A stretch of DNA of 16,467 bases from Hyphomicrobium sp. (GCA_025927515.1 JAICLG010000026.1:1-16467); one strand, 5' to 3'. Positions 7,193 to 14,386 are shown, numbered from the stretch's first letter. Numbers and translations are program-made. The notes: generated by a model from the sequence alone, not told the origin.

Positions 7193-8083
7193 TCAAGCTT
7201 CGATGACGGCTTGGTTTGGCGATGCAATGAAGTCCAGCCCCAAGTCGAGCACTGTCGCGGAGTGCGTCAGCGCACCGACGGATATGAGGTCAACGCCGGA
7301 TTGCGCGATTTCGCGCACTGTTTCGAGGCTGACACCGCCCGACGCTTCGGTGAGGCAACGTCCGGCTACGATCTTGACTGCTTTGGAAAGTTCAGCAGGC
7401 TTCATATTGTCGAGGAGTACGCAATCGACTTTTTCGCGCATCACCATTTCCAGCTGCGCGAGGGTATCGACCTCGACCTCGATCTTGGTCATGTGGCCGA
7501 CCGCGACTTTTGCTGCCCGAACCGCCGCCGAGATGCTGCCAGCCGCTACGATGTGGTTGTCCTTGATCAACACGGCATCGAACAATCCGACGCGGTGATT
7601 GTAACCGCCGCCGCAGCGGACCGCGTATTTCTCCAAGGCGCGCAACCCGGGTGTCGTTTTTCGCGTGTCGACGATTTTTGCGGGCGTGCCGGCGCCCGCA
7701 TCGACGTAGCGCCGCGTCAGCGTTGCGATGCCGGACAGACGGCCGAGGAAATTCAGGGCAACGCGCTCGGCGGTCAGAAGCGTGCGTGCCTCGCCGGCGA
7801 TGCGGGCGATGACGGCGCCCGGCTTGACCGTCTTGCCGTCGTCAATTTCGATCGCGATCGACACATCGGAACCGACGGCCCGGAATGCCGCTTCGGCGAG
7901 CGCAACGCCTGCAACGACGCCCGGCTTGCGCGCCGCGATGACGGCTTGTGCGAAGGCGCCGGAGGGTACGGTCGCGTTCGTCGTGATGTCGCCGACTAAT
8001 CCCAGGTCCTCGTCGAGCGCGGCACGAACGGCTGCGTCCACGATGTTCCGGGGGAGAGAAGGCAGGTCAGGACGTGAAATCAT
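7193..8083 (-). CDS. nadC: Nicotinate-nucleotide pyrophosphorylase (carboxylating), quinolinate phosphoribosyltransferase
   Basis: NadC converts quinolinate and PRPP to nicotinate mononucleotide, CO2 and PPi, the step where de novo NAD synthesis joins the common pathway. The 296-residue protein has the family's active-site signatures: DLGLVGDITT near residue 26, TRKTTPGLRALEKYAV at 140-155, GGGYNHR at 158-164, IKDNH at 173-177, EVEVD, LLDNM, EASGGV and ISVGALTHS in the C-terminal barrel. The length is normal and nothing essential is missing. Its ATG lies five bases after the nadB stop (TAG AGACC ATG), so translation is probably coupled. It is the third gene of nadA-nadB-nadC and should share control from the operators upstream of nadA. 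Confidence 0.97.
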   Translation of the reverse strand: MISRPDLPSLPRNIVDAAVRAALDEDLGLVGDITTNATVPSGAFAQAVIAARKPGVVAGVALAEAAFRAVGSDVSIAIEIDDGKTVKPGAVIARIAGEARTLLTAERVALNFLGRLSGIATLTRRYVDAGAGTPAKIVDTRKTTPGLRALEKYAVRCGGGYNHRVGLFDAVLIKDNHIVAAGSISAAVRAAKVAVGHMTKIEVEVDTLAQLEMVMREKVDCVLLDNMKPAELSKAVKIVAGRCLTEASGGVSLETVREIAQSGVDLISVGALTHSATVLDLGLDFIASPNQAVIEA

Positions 8084-8088
8084 GGTCT

Positions 8089-9735
8089 CTAAGCCGTCGC
8101 GGAAATGCTGTTTGCCACGTGCAGCTTCTGCTCTGCCGCATTGAGATCGTCGATGGTGATGAACGTGCGGTGCGCGAACGCAGGATCGCTTACGGGGTAG
8201 TCGGTGCGATAATGGCCGCCGCGGCTTTCCTTGCGCATCAACGCTGCGAGGGTGATCAGTCGCGCCGTCAGGATCATGTTGGATAGAACGGTATCGTCAG
8301 CGGTCGCGGCGTCGAGATCTCGAAGGGCGATGAGCGCCTGTTTCAAGCCCTTGGCCGATCTCTGGACCCCGACATGAGCCGTCATGATGGCGCGAAGACG
8401 CGCGAGCGCCTCGCCGCGTTTGTCGGCCCCTGCTGCTCGCGAAGCTGGAATGCGCCGGGGGTGCACGAAATGACCGACGCTATCGTGAGGAAGAAAGTCG
8501 CGGATGTCGGCTGCCGCACGGGCGCCAAGCACGACAGCCTCCAGAAGCGAATTCGATGCTAGCCGGTTTGCGCCGTGTAGTCCTGTCGAGGCGACTTCGC
8601 CCACTGCCCACAACCCGGCGAGGCTGGTACGGCCGCGGAGATCGGTGGCAATGCCGCCCATATGATAGTGTTCTGCCGGGGCCACCGGGATGAGGTCCGT
8701 CGTCGGGTCGATGCCGGCGCTTCGACAGTGCTTCCAGACAGTTGGAAACTCTTTCTCGAAATGCGCGCCGATTGCCGTCCGGCAGTCGAGAAAGACGCCG
8801 CGCCCGGCGCTCAGCTCGTTGTAGACGGCGCGCGCAACGACATCACGCGGGGCGAGTTCGCCGCGAGGATCGACAGCCAGCATGAAGCGCTCGCCATGTG
8901 AGTTGACGAGCGTCGCGCCTTCGCCGCGCAGCGCTTCCGTCGCGAGAGGCGCGGGATCAATTCCGGCATTGATCGCCGTTGGATGGAATTGCACGAATTC
9001 GGGATCGGCGATGACCGCACCGGCGCGCGCCGCCATCGCAAGCGCTTCGCCCTTGGCGTAGGAGGGATTGGTGGTCAATGCAAACAGGGCGCCAACGCCG
9101 CCGGTCGCCAGTACGACGGCGGCTGCTGGCACGAACACGTAGGAGCCGCTTCCAAGATTTCTGGAACGGATCAAGCGCAGGCCTTTGAGGCGGCCATTCT
9201 CAGCGATGAGGTCGTCGGCTTCGTAGCCTTCGAGCACTCGGATCGACGGCGTCCGACGCACGGCGGCGATAAGAGCTTGCATGATGGCGGCGCCGGCCCG
9301 GTCACCGGAGACGCGCACGACGCGCTTTTCCGAATGTGCGGCTTCCTTCGAGAGAACGTAGTGGCCTTCAAGATCGCGATCGAAGGGGACGCCGTAGCTC
9401 AACAGGTCGCGGATACGGTCGGGGCCTTCATCGGCGACGACGCGCGCAACGTCAGGGTCGACGATACCGCCGCCGGCTTCGATGGTGTCAGCAGCGTGCT
9501 TGGCCGTGCTGTCGCCTTCGCCGACGGCCGCCGCGATACCGCCTTGTGCCCACATGCTGGAAGCGCCTTCGCCGAGCGGCGCGGCAGCGATAACCGTCAC
9601 CGGCAGCGGTGCGAGCTTCAGCGCCGTGAAGAGGCCCGCGAGTCCCGCGCCGATGATGACAACGTCGCCTAGTCCGGGCTCGCCTTCAAATGGTTTGAAG
9701 GTCCGCACCTCGCGCCGCTGATTTCGCGCTGCCAT
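8089..9735 (-). CDS. nadB: L-aspartate oxidase
   Basis: NadB is a cytosolic FAD enzyme that oxidises L-aspartate to iminoaspartate, which NadA condenses with dihydroxyacetone phosphate. Seen in the 548-residue product are the Rossmann motif VVIIGAGLAGLFTAL (glycines at about 29, 31 and 34), SSMWAQGGIAA, LSKEAAHSEKRVVR (Glu131, matching E. coli Glu121), FVQFHPTA (His251), ELAPRDVVARA (Arg297, matching E. coli Arg290), EHYHMGGI and TGLHGANRLASNSLLE. This distinguishes it from fumarate reductase and succinate dehydrogenase flavoproteins only in combination with its neighbours nadA and nadC. I chose the ATG at 9735 because AGGAGA sits seven bases upstream; an in-frame TTG at 9762 would add nine residues but lacks support. 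The gap to nadA is 31 bases. Confidence 0.96.
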   Translation of the reverse strand: MAARNQRREVRTFKPFEGEPGLGDVVIIGAGLAGLFTALKLAPLPVTVIAAAPLGEGASSMWAQGGIAAAVGEGDSTAKHAADTIEAGGGIVDPDVARVVADEGPDRIRDLLSYGVPFDRDLEGHYVLSKEAAHSEKRVVRVSGDRAGAAIMQALIAAVRRTPSIRVLEGYEADDLIAENGRLKGLRLIRSRNLGSGSYVFVPAAAVVLATGGVGALFALTTNPSYAKGEALAMAARAGAVIADPEFVQFHPTAINAGIDPAPLATEALRGEGATLVNSHGERFMLAVDPRGELAPRDVVARAVYNELSAGRGVFLDCRTAIGAHFEKEFPTVWKHCRSAGIDPTTDLIPVAPAEHYHMGGIATDLRGRTSLAGLWAVGEVASTGLHGANRLASNSLLEAVVLGARAAADIRDFLPHDSVGHFVHPRRIPASRAAGADKRGEALARLRAIMTAHVGVQRSAKGLKQALIALRDLDAATADDTVLSNMILTARLITLAALMRKESRGGHYRTDYPVSDPAFAHRTFITIDDLNAAEQKLHVANSISATA

Positions 9736-9742
9736 TGGCTTG

Positions 9743-9748
9743 TCTCCT
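9743..9748 (-). promoter_or_regulatory. Ribosome-binding site of nadB
   Basis: AGGAGA on the minus strand, seven bases before the ATG at 9735, decides between this start and the TTG at 9762. Confidence 0.8.
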
Positions 9749-9766
9749 GGGCCGTCGCCCAAAGCG

Positions 9767-10828
9767 CTAATTGGTCAGATTGACCATGCGCTCGACAGCG
9801 CGACGGGCACGAACAGCGACGTCCGGATCGACCGTCACCTCGTGACGCAGATTGACCAGGCTGTCGTAGATATTATCGAGGCTAATGCGCTTCATGTGCG
9901 GGCAGAGATTGCACGGCCGGATGAACTCGACGTCCGGTACCTCGATCGCGACGTTCGAGGCCATCGAGCATTCGGTGACGAGCATGACCTTCGCCGGGCG
10001 CCTGTCCTTTACCCATTGAATCATGCCGGAAGTCGAGCCGGTGAAATCGGCAGCCGCTATGACGTCGGGCGGGCATTCGGGGTGCGCAATAATCTTGAGG
10101 CCGGGTTCGTCGGCGCGCATGCTTTGCAGCTCTTCGCCGGTGAAGCGCTCGTGCACCTCGCAGGCGCCTTTCCAGGCGATGACCTCGACCTTGGTCTGCG
10201 ACTGCACCCACTTCGCGAGATACTGGTCGGGGATGCAGAGCACGCGCGGCGCGCCAAGGCTTTCCACAACTTTCACGGCGTTCGAGGACGTACAAGTGAT
10301 GTCGCACTCGGCTTTTACCGCCGCAGATGTGTTCACGTAAGTGACGATCGGGACGCCGGGATATGCTTCGCGCAGCATGCGGACATCCTCAGGCGTAATC
10401 GAGGATGCGAGCGAACAGCCCGCGCGCAGGTCCGGGATGAGCACGGTTTTATCCGGCGATAACAGCTTTGACGTTTCCGCCATGAAGTGGACGCCCGCCT
10501 GCACGATGACTTTTGCATCCGTGCGCGCAGCCTCCTTGGCGAGCTGCAGTGAGTCGCCACGAAAATCGGCGACGCAGTGGAAGATCTCCGGCGTCATGTA
10601 GTTGTGCGCCAGGATGACCGCGTTGCGCTGCGCCTTGAGTTCGTTGATCGACTTGATCAGCGGCGCATAGTGGGGCCACTCCATCGGCGTGATGACATGG
10701 CGAACGCGGGCATAAAGCGGCGCCATCTCGGATTCGAGTGCCTTGGACCACTGGTAGGGAGGAACTGCTTTCGCCTCTGGCCGTCGAGCGACGGCGGAGC
10801 TCGCCGTTTTTTCGAGGGTAGAAACCAT
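9767..10828 (-). CDS. nadA: Quinolinate synthase A
   Basis: NadA is an oxygen-sensitive [4Fe-4S] enzyme that condenses iminoaspartate with dihydroxyacetone phosphate to form quinolinate. The three cluster-ligand cysteines can be assigned by comparison with E. coli Cys113/200/297: RAGCSLASS (Cys138), KGACEVHERF (Cys223) and CNLCPHMK (Cys309). Also seen are VILAHNYMTPEI and GDSLQLAKEA near the N-terminus, VQAGVHFMAETSKLL, VTYVNTSAAVKAECDI and PECPPDV, all typical of the family. I chose the ATG at 10828 (353 residues) because GGGAG lies eight bases upstream. An ATG at 10849 also has a GGAG six bases upstream, but that GGAG lies inside the palindrome at 10851-10871; the TTG at 10861 is within the palindrome. 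nadA is the first gene of the nadABC operon and the one whose leader carries the two operator-like palindromes. Confidence 0.96.
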   Translation of the reverse strand: MVSTLEKTASSAVARRPEAKAVPPYQWSKALESEMAPLYARVRHVITPMEWPHYAPLIKSINELKAQRNAVILAHNYMTPEIFHCVADFRGDSLQLAKEAARTDAKVIVQAGVHFMAETSKLLSPDKTVLIPDLRAGCSLASSITPEDVRMLREAYPGVPIVTYVNTSAAVKAECDITCTSSNAVKVVESLGAPRVLCIPDQYLAKWVQSQTKVEVIAWKGACEVHERFTGEELQSMRADEPGLKIIAHPECPPDVIAAADFTGSTSGMIQWVKDRRPAKVMLVTECSMASNVAIEVPDVEFIRPCNLCPHMKRISLDNIYDSLVNLRHEVTVDPDVAVRARRAVERMVNLTN

Positions 10829-10836
10829 TGACCTGT

Positions 10837-10841
10837 CTCCC
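10837..10841 (-). promoter_or_regulatory. Ribosome-binding site of nadA (preferred start)
   Basis: GGGAG on the minus strand is eight bases before the ATG at 10828. A competing GGAG at 10856-10859 serves the alternative ATG at 10849. Spacing slightly favours 10828. Confidence 0.55.
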
Positions 10842-10850
10842 AAACTCATT

Positions 10851-10871
10851 ATATGCTCCAATAGAGCATAT
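10851..10871. promoter_or_regulatory. Operator-like palindrome 1 of the nad operon (predicted NadQ site)
   Basis: This is a perfect inverted repeat with 8-bp arms, ATATGCTC and GAGCATAT, around a 5-base centre CAATA. It abuts the nadA start region and overlaps a possible Shine-Dalgarno sequence. It shares the core ATGCTC-N5-GAGCAT with the palindrome 67 bp upstream (centre to centre). Repetition of the same core in one intergenic region, next to a gene for a NAD-pathway regulator, makes a protein-binding operator the best explanation. That NadQ is the binder is inferred. Confidence 0.78.
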
Positions 10872-10913
10872 TCAGGATAAAAGTGGCGACGGCATCCTCA
10901 GCCGCTCGTTAGG

Positions 10914-10942
10914 TCAAAAATGCTCTTTTTGAGCATTCTTGA
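10914..10942. promoter_or_regulatory. Operator-like palindrome 2 of the nad operon (predicted NadQ site)
   Basis: The arms TCAAAAATGCTC and GAGCATTCTTGA match at 11 of 12 positions around a TTTTT centre; the inner 7 bp are perfect. The core is identical to that of palindrome 1. On the minus strand its edge overlaps TTGACC (10912-10917), a good match to a -35 element for nadA. I could not find a clean -10 at the right distance. An A-run in the leader is not followed by a terminator T-run, so a transcription terminator is unlikely. Confidence 0.75.
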
Positions 10943-10976
10943 TCACTATTAACATAATGCAGTCGGGAACAGATTT

Positions 10977-11004
10977 CCAGGGTGGCAGTTCCTGCCAACC
11001 CTGG
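10977..11004 (-). terminator. Strong hairpin between nadQ and the nadABC promoter
   Basis: CCAGGGT (10977-10983) pairs with ACCCTGG (10998-11004), and inside it GGCAG (10984-10988) pairs with CTGCC (10992-10996). A single bulged A separates the two stems, which total 12 bp around a TTC loop. It starts 23 bases after the nadQ stop codon on the minus strand. No T-run follows, so it is not a canonical intrinsic terminator. It could be a nadQ mRNA 3' stabiliser, a weak terminator, or part of a leader structure. Confidence 0.45.
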
Positions 11005-11027
11005 ATCAGATTTGCCGTGTGTGTGGA

Positions 11028-12083
11028 TCAGGTCCGGCTCGGCGGCGCCGAGACCCTTACGCCGGGCGCCGGGCGTTCCAGCAAAACGTCGCGGCGGAAA
11101 CGGAAGAGCTTGGCGGGTCTGCCGCCCGTCCGCGTTTTCACCTCGCCTGTCGGTTCGACGAGGCCTGCGCCTTCCACAAGCCTGCGGAAGTTTTGCTTGT
11201 GCAGATGCGGACCGAGAATGGCTTCAACAGTTTTCTGCAACTCATAAAGCGTGAATTCGTCGGGCATCAATTCGAAGACAACCGGACGATATTTGATCTT
11301 CGCGCGTGTACGGCTGATCGCCGTCGCGAGAATCCGACGATGATCCGACTGCATTGGCAATCCGAGCTTCGGACGATCGGTCCATTCGTGTACTGAGTTG
11401 CGGTTGTCTCGCACGGCTTCGTCAGCGAGCCCCGCTTCATAGAGCATCTCGAACCGCTCGAGCACTTTCTCCTCGTCCCACGCCATGCCGTCCAGCCCGA
11501 AGCAAATGCGGACGCGATCGGCACGTGGAATGGGCGAGTTGAGAGATTTCTGCGAACCCGTTTTTTCCGCCCAGGATTTCAGCCGCGGTTCGATCTCGTG
11601 AGCGATGATCTCGGGTCTGCCGCGCCGCCAATCTTCCCAGGGAAAATACTGATACCAGCTGCGCCAGACGCCATTGGTCAATCCATGGTGTCCGACGGCC
11701 TGCGTCAACGCGAGATAGCCAATTGAAACAACATGAGGCTTGTCGTCATCAGGATTTGCATGACGTCCGCGATCCGCGAACGTGTAGAGCTGTTCGGCGT
11801 ACCCGAGTTCAAGGCCGGTCTGGTCCTGGACCCATGCCCTGAGGCCGCTCTCGAGCGTCCGATGCTCAATCGGATTAAATGGACCGAACGGAAGGATATC
11901 CGTTGCACCGATGCTGTCTGCTCCGTCACGCACGACAAGCGCAACAGGTTCGTTTTCAGCTACAGCCACGATCGCCGCATTGAGGCCGATGCCGATGGAA
12001 AGAGACTGTTCCGTTTCGGCTTCGGGAGTCCGATGAGACGTGTCGGGCGTCGGTTTTCTCCGGCCTGAAAGTTCCATGTTCAT
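11028..12083 (-). CDS. nadQ: NadQ-type transcriptional regulator of NAD biosynthesis (Nudix-like + winged helix)
   Basis: This 351-residue protein has the two-part layout of the NrtR/COG4111 (NadQ) regulators. Residues about 28-175 are Nudix-like: the strand SIGIGLNAAIVAVAENEPVALVVRD, then FGPFNPIEHRTLESG and the helix LRAWVQDQTGLELG. The usual catalytic Nudix glutamate pair is not conserved (Asp/Gln in its place), so this part is more likely a ligand sensor than a hydrolase. Residues about 268-332 look like a winged-helix DNA-binding domain: VFELMPDEFTLYELQKTVEA, LHKQNFRRLVEGAGL, then GRPAKLFRFR. COG4111 proteins have been predicted by comparative genomics as NAD-synthesis regulators in Proteobacteria. 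Its location right upstream of nadABC, in the same orientation, supports that. The ATG at 12083 has GGGGA at good spacing. The effector is unknown here; NAD or a pathway intermediate is likely. The call rests on domain pattern plus context. Confidence 0.85.
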   Translation of the reverse strand: MNMELSGRRKPTPDTSHRTPEAETEQSLSIGIGLNAAIVAVAENEPVALVVRDGADSIGATDILPFGPFNPIEHRTLESGLRAWVQDQTGLELGYAEQLYTFADRGRHANPDDDKPHVVSIGYLALTQAVGHHGLTNGVWRSWYQYFPWEDWRRGRPEIIAHEIEPRLKSWAEKTGSQKSLNSPIPRADRVRICFGLDGMAWDEEKVLERFEMLYEAGLADEAVRDNRNSVHEWTDRPKLGLPMQSDHRRILATAISRTRAKIKYRPVVFELMPDEFTLYELQKTVEAILGPHLHKQNFRRLVEGAGLVEPTGEVKTRTGGRPAKLFRFRRDVLLERPAPGVRVSAPPSRT

Positions 12084-12157
12084 CTATGTCTTCCCCGTGC
12101 TCCCCAAGAGGCGAGCTAGAGGGCGATCGTGGCGATTTTCAGATAACCTGCACAACT

Positions 12158-12186
12158 AAAAAACTGCGCGTACGCCGTAAAACGGC
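12158..12186 (-). terminator. Possible weak terminator after the HD phosphohydrolase gene
   Basis: On the minus strand, GCCGT-TTT-ACGGC (12186-12174) is followed ten bases later by six Ts (12163-12158). The T-run is farther from the stem than in canonical terminators. It may separate the ygfZ-tag-HD operon from nadQ, or be incidental. Confidence 0.25.
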
Positions 12187-12193
12187 CCGAATG

Positions 12194-12802
12194 TCAGAAT
12201 CTGCAAAGCTTGGCGAAACCGTCAAGAAATCGCGCCTCGGCCACGCTGGTGGAATGCGGCGTAAGCGTCCTAAGTTCCGTTTCGAGAGTTTGCGGCAACT
12301 CGGGACGCCCGAAAAAACGCTCCGCCTCCTGAGTTTCGAAGCCGGCGAGTCGTGTTGCTTCGTAATATGCTGCGGCGGTGTCTGCACGCTTTATCGCAGC
12401 GGTGACGTTCGGCTCGATCCGGCCGATTCCAAAACGATGGTAGATCGCTCTGAGGAGCTTTTCCTCAAACGCTTTGTAGTTCAGCCCGACGGCGGCTTTG
12501 AATGGACTGATCAGATCACCGATTACGTACTCGGGAGAATCATGCAGGAGCGCGGCGCATAGCTCCCTTGCAGTAAAAGCAGGCTCCATCGCCGCAACGA
12601 TCTCGGTGACGAGGAGACTGTGTTGGGCGACCGAGAAAGCGTGGTCGCCGGTTGTCTGCCCATTCCAGCGCGCAACGCGGGCCAGACCATGGGCGATATC
12701 CTCGATCTCGATATCCTCGGGCCTCGGTTCCAGAAGATCGAGGCGGCGGCCCGAGAGCATGCGCTGCCATGCTCGTGGAGGAGTTTTGTTCTCTGCGCTC
12801 AT
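12194..12802 (-). CDS. HD-domain phosphohydrolase (YfbR/COG1896-like)
   Basis: This 202-residue protein is a small HD-superfamily metal-dependent phosphohydrolase. The ordered residues are His61 (in SVAQHSLLV), His87-Asp88 (LLHDSPEYVIGD) and Asp141 (KRADTAAAYYEA), the usual H...HD...D metal-binding set. The preceding DIAHGLARVARWNGQT segment is typical of the COG1896 group. YfbR of this group removes phosphate from 5'-deoxynucleotides; whether this member does so is inference. Its ATG overlaps the tag stop codon as ATGA (12802-12799), indicating translational coupling, so it is the last gene of ygfZ-tag-HD. The nadQ gene starts 110 bases further on in the same direction. Confidence 0.88.
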   Translation of the reverse strand: MSAENKTPPRAWQRMLSGRRLDLLEPRPEDIEIEDIAHGLARVARWNGQTTGDHAFSVAQHSLLVTEIVAAMEPAFTARELCAALLHDSPEYVIGDLISPFKAAVGLNYKAFEEKLLRAIYHRFGIGRIEPNVTAAIKRADTAAAYYEATRLAGFETQEAERFFGRPELPQTLETELRTLTPHSTSVAEARFLDGFAKLCRF

Positions 12803-13410
12803 AAGCCGGAAATCTTCAGCCTGCTTTGTAGTTTGGCGCAGGCAGTATGGCGGAAGCAGGAGACGAGATGGTCGTTGACCATTCCGGTCGATTGCATGAA
12901 CGCATAGAGCGTCGTCGCGCCGACGAAGCGGAAGCCTTCGGCTTTGAGTGCCTTGCTCATGCGCTTCGAGGCGTCCGTTTCGGTTGGTGCATCCTTGAAG
13001 CTCGCAAGGTGGTTGATGATGGGGCGGCCATCAACAAAGCTCCAGATGAATTGCGAAAAGGGCACGCGCTTGCTGAGCGCGAGATATGCCTTGGCGTTCG
13101 AAATCGCGGCTTCGATTTTGGCGCGATTACGGATGATGCCTTCGTCCTGCATGAGCCGTGCAACATCACGTTCGGTGAACCGGGCGATCCGCGCCGCATC
13201 GAAATCGCGGAACGCCTTGCGAAAGTTGTCGCGCTTTCGAAGGATGGTGATCCACGAGAGGCCAGCTTGAAACCCTTCGAGCGTCAACTTCTCGAACAGC
13301 GCGCGATCGTCCGTCATCGGCACGCCCCACTCTTCATCGTGATAGCGCGCGTATTCAGTTCCATTCGCGCCCGCCCAAGGACAGCGCTCGCTTTCCTTGA
13401 CGGCGCTCAT
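12799..13410 (-). CDS. tag: DNA-3-methyladenine glycosylase I
   Basis: TAG excises 3-methyladenine from alkylated DNA, starting base-excision repair. The 203-residue protein carries the family's structural zinc ligands, Cys10 (RCPWAG), His24 (YHDEEWG), His181 and Cys185 (NDHLVSC), matching E. coli Cys4/His17/His175/Cys179. The base-recognition region LEGFQAGLSW contains Glu45, equivalent to E. coli Glu38. Length is normal for the family. It is the middle gene of a tight operon: its ATG overlaps the ygfZ stop (ATGA, 13410-13407) and its stop overlaps the next ATG. No Ada box or other alkylation-response site is visible upstream, so expression is likely constitutive with ygfZ. Confidence 0.96.
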   Translation of the reverse strand: MSAVKESERCPWAGANGTEYARYHDEEWGVPMTDDRALFEKLTLEGFQAGLSWITILRKRDNFRKAFRDFDAARIARFTERDVARLMQDEGIIRNRAKIEAAISNAKAYLALSKRVPFSQFIWSFVDGRPIINHLASFKDAPTETDASKRMSKALKAEGFRFVGATTLYAFMQSTGMVNDHLVSCFRHTACAKLQSRLKISGL

Positions 13411-14303
13411 GATGGCAGCGTTGCCGACGGGCGTGCAGCGAGAGACGCGCTGTAGCGCGTAAGCGCTTCGGCATCGACTTCAATCGTGGTGCCGGCGGAG
13501 ACGAGATGCTGGTTCTTTTGCCGCGCGTCGAGCACGCGATCGAGACGAACCATTGCAAGGCCATGTGTTCCATCGACAGTACCGACGCGACCGATTGCAA
13601 TGTCCCCGAGATTTACATCCGCGCCTGAAGTGAGAGGCCCTGTGCCGGTGATCTTCACGACGCGCTTGCGTATCACCGTCTTGTTCTGCATCCGCGCCAC
13701 GACCTCTTGTCCTACGAAGCATCCCTTGGTGAATGACACCCCGTTGAAGAGATCGAAATCGGCTTCGTGTGGATAGGCGTCGCCGAAGTCGTAGTCCTTG
13801 CCGCCTTCCGGCATGCCGACATGAACGCGAAGCGCGTCATAATCGATGTGGGCGAGTTCCACGACTTGTCGGTCGGGTGGCGGCGGAGATTCCGTCAGCC
13901 ATCTCACTCCCATCGCCTGATGGCGAGGATCATCGAAATGGAGGCAGGTTCGGGTTGCGGTGAGAGCGGCGGCACTGTCGCCCCAGATGGCGTAGGCCGC
14001 GAAATCGGCCGACCTGTCCTTTATCGTAACGTCGGCGCGAAGCTTATACATCGTCAGCCGCTTCGCGAGCTCGGCGGCTTTGGCGGCGGCGACGTCAAGC
14101 AGATAGCCGTTCTCAACTCGAACCACGAAGAACTCAAAAAGGATCTTGCCTTGCGGAGAGAGCAGGGCTGCGTGTCGAGCTGCGCCTGGGCTCAAGCCTT
14201 CGAGGTCATTCGTGACAAGGCCCTGCAGCAGCTTTTCACTGTCGGCGCCCTCGACGCCCACGACGCCGCGGTCGGTAAGTCGCGCGATCTTTACGCTGGG
14301 CAT
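13407..14303 (-). CDS. ygfZ: YgfZ/GcvT-like folate-binding protein (IBA57 homologue)
   Basis: YgfZ uses a tetrahydrofolate-binding GcvT-like fold to help assemble or repair certain [4Fe-4S] enzymes, such as the radical-SAM protein MiaB; IBA57 is the mitochondrial counterpart. The family signature K-G-C-[FY]-x-G-Q-E is present as KGCFVGQEVVARMQ (Lys193, Cys195, Glu200, numbered from the ATG at 14303). N-terminal LLQGLVTNDLEGL, then LLSPQGKILFEFFV, and the later LFNGVSFTKGC also fit the family. I chose the ATG at 14303 (298 residues); the upstream in-frame TTG at 14324 adds seven residues of no family likeness. It is first in ygfZ-tag-HD and divergent from the dihydroorotase gene across 83 bases. 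Confidence 0.94.
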   Translation of the reverse strand: MPSVKIARLTDRGVVGVEGADSEKLLQGLVTNDLEGLSPGAARHAALLSPQGKILFEFFVVRVENGYLLDVAAAKAAELAKRLTMYKLRADVTIKDRSADFAAYAIWGDSAAALTATRTCLHFDDPRHQAMGVRWLTESPPPPDRQVVELAHIDYDALRVHVGMPEGGKDYDFGDAYPHEADFDLFNGVSFTKGCFVGQEVVARMQNKTVIRKRVVKITGTGPLTSGADVNLGDIAIGRVGTVDGTHGLAMVRLDRVLDARQKNQHLVSAGTTIEVDAEALTRYSASLAARPSATLPS

Positions 14304-14386
14304 TGGCTTTTGTCTCGATTGCAAACGGGGTGGGAGTTACGTATGCGGGGTCTCAGCCGAAGGCAAGGGCAAGGAGCGCCGCGAAA
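14304..14386. promoter_or_regulatory. Divergent promoter region, ygfZ / dihydroorotase
   Basis: These 83 bases must hold both divergent promoters. AAGGAG about ten bases before the ATG at 14387 is the likely ribosome-binding site of the dihydroorotase. I see no clear -35/-10 pair and no palindrome. Confidence 0.5.

Noticed and set aside
7037..7999. 320-codon plus-strand open frame opposite nadC
   Set aside because: It lies antisense to a confidently identified nadC; its protein is Arg/Asp/Gly-rich with no family pattern, as expected for a GC-rich shadow frame.
8983..9672. 229-codon plus-strand open frame opposite nadB
   Set aside because: It is antisense to conserved nadB motifs, with shadow-type composition.
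12086..12562. 158-codon plus-strand open frame beginning between nadQ and the HD gene
   Set aside because: Most of it is antisense to the HD phosphohydrolase, whose motifs are clear. The Cys-rich stretch CCFVICCGGVC is the complement of Ala/Thr-rich HD codons.
12847..13455. 202-codon plus-strand open frame opposite tag
   Set aside because: It is a shadow of the tag gene; the tag zinc ligands and length are fully convincing on the other strand.
14303..14386. TTG-initiated 28-residue N-terminal extension of the dihydroorotase
   Set aside because: It would overlap the divergent ygfZ start, lacks a ribosome-binding site and adds sequence unlike the family, which begins close to MADTFDLVIRG.
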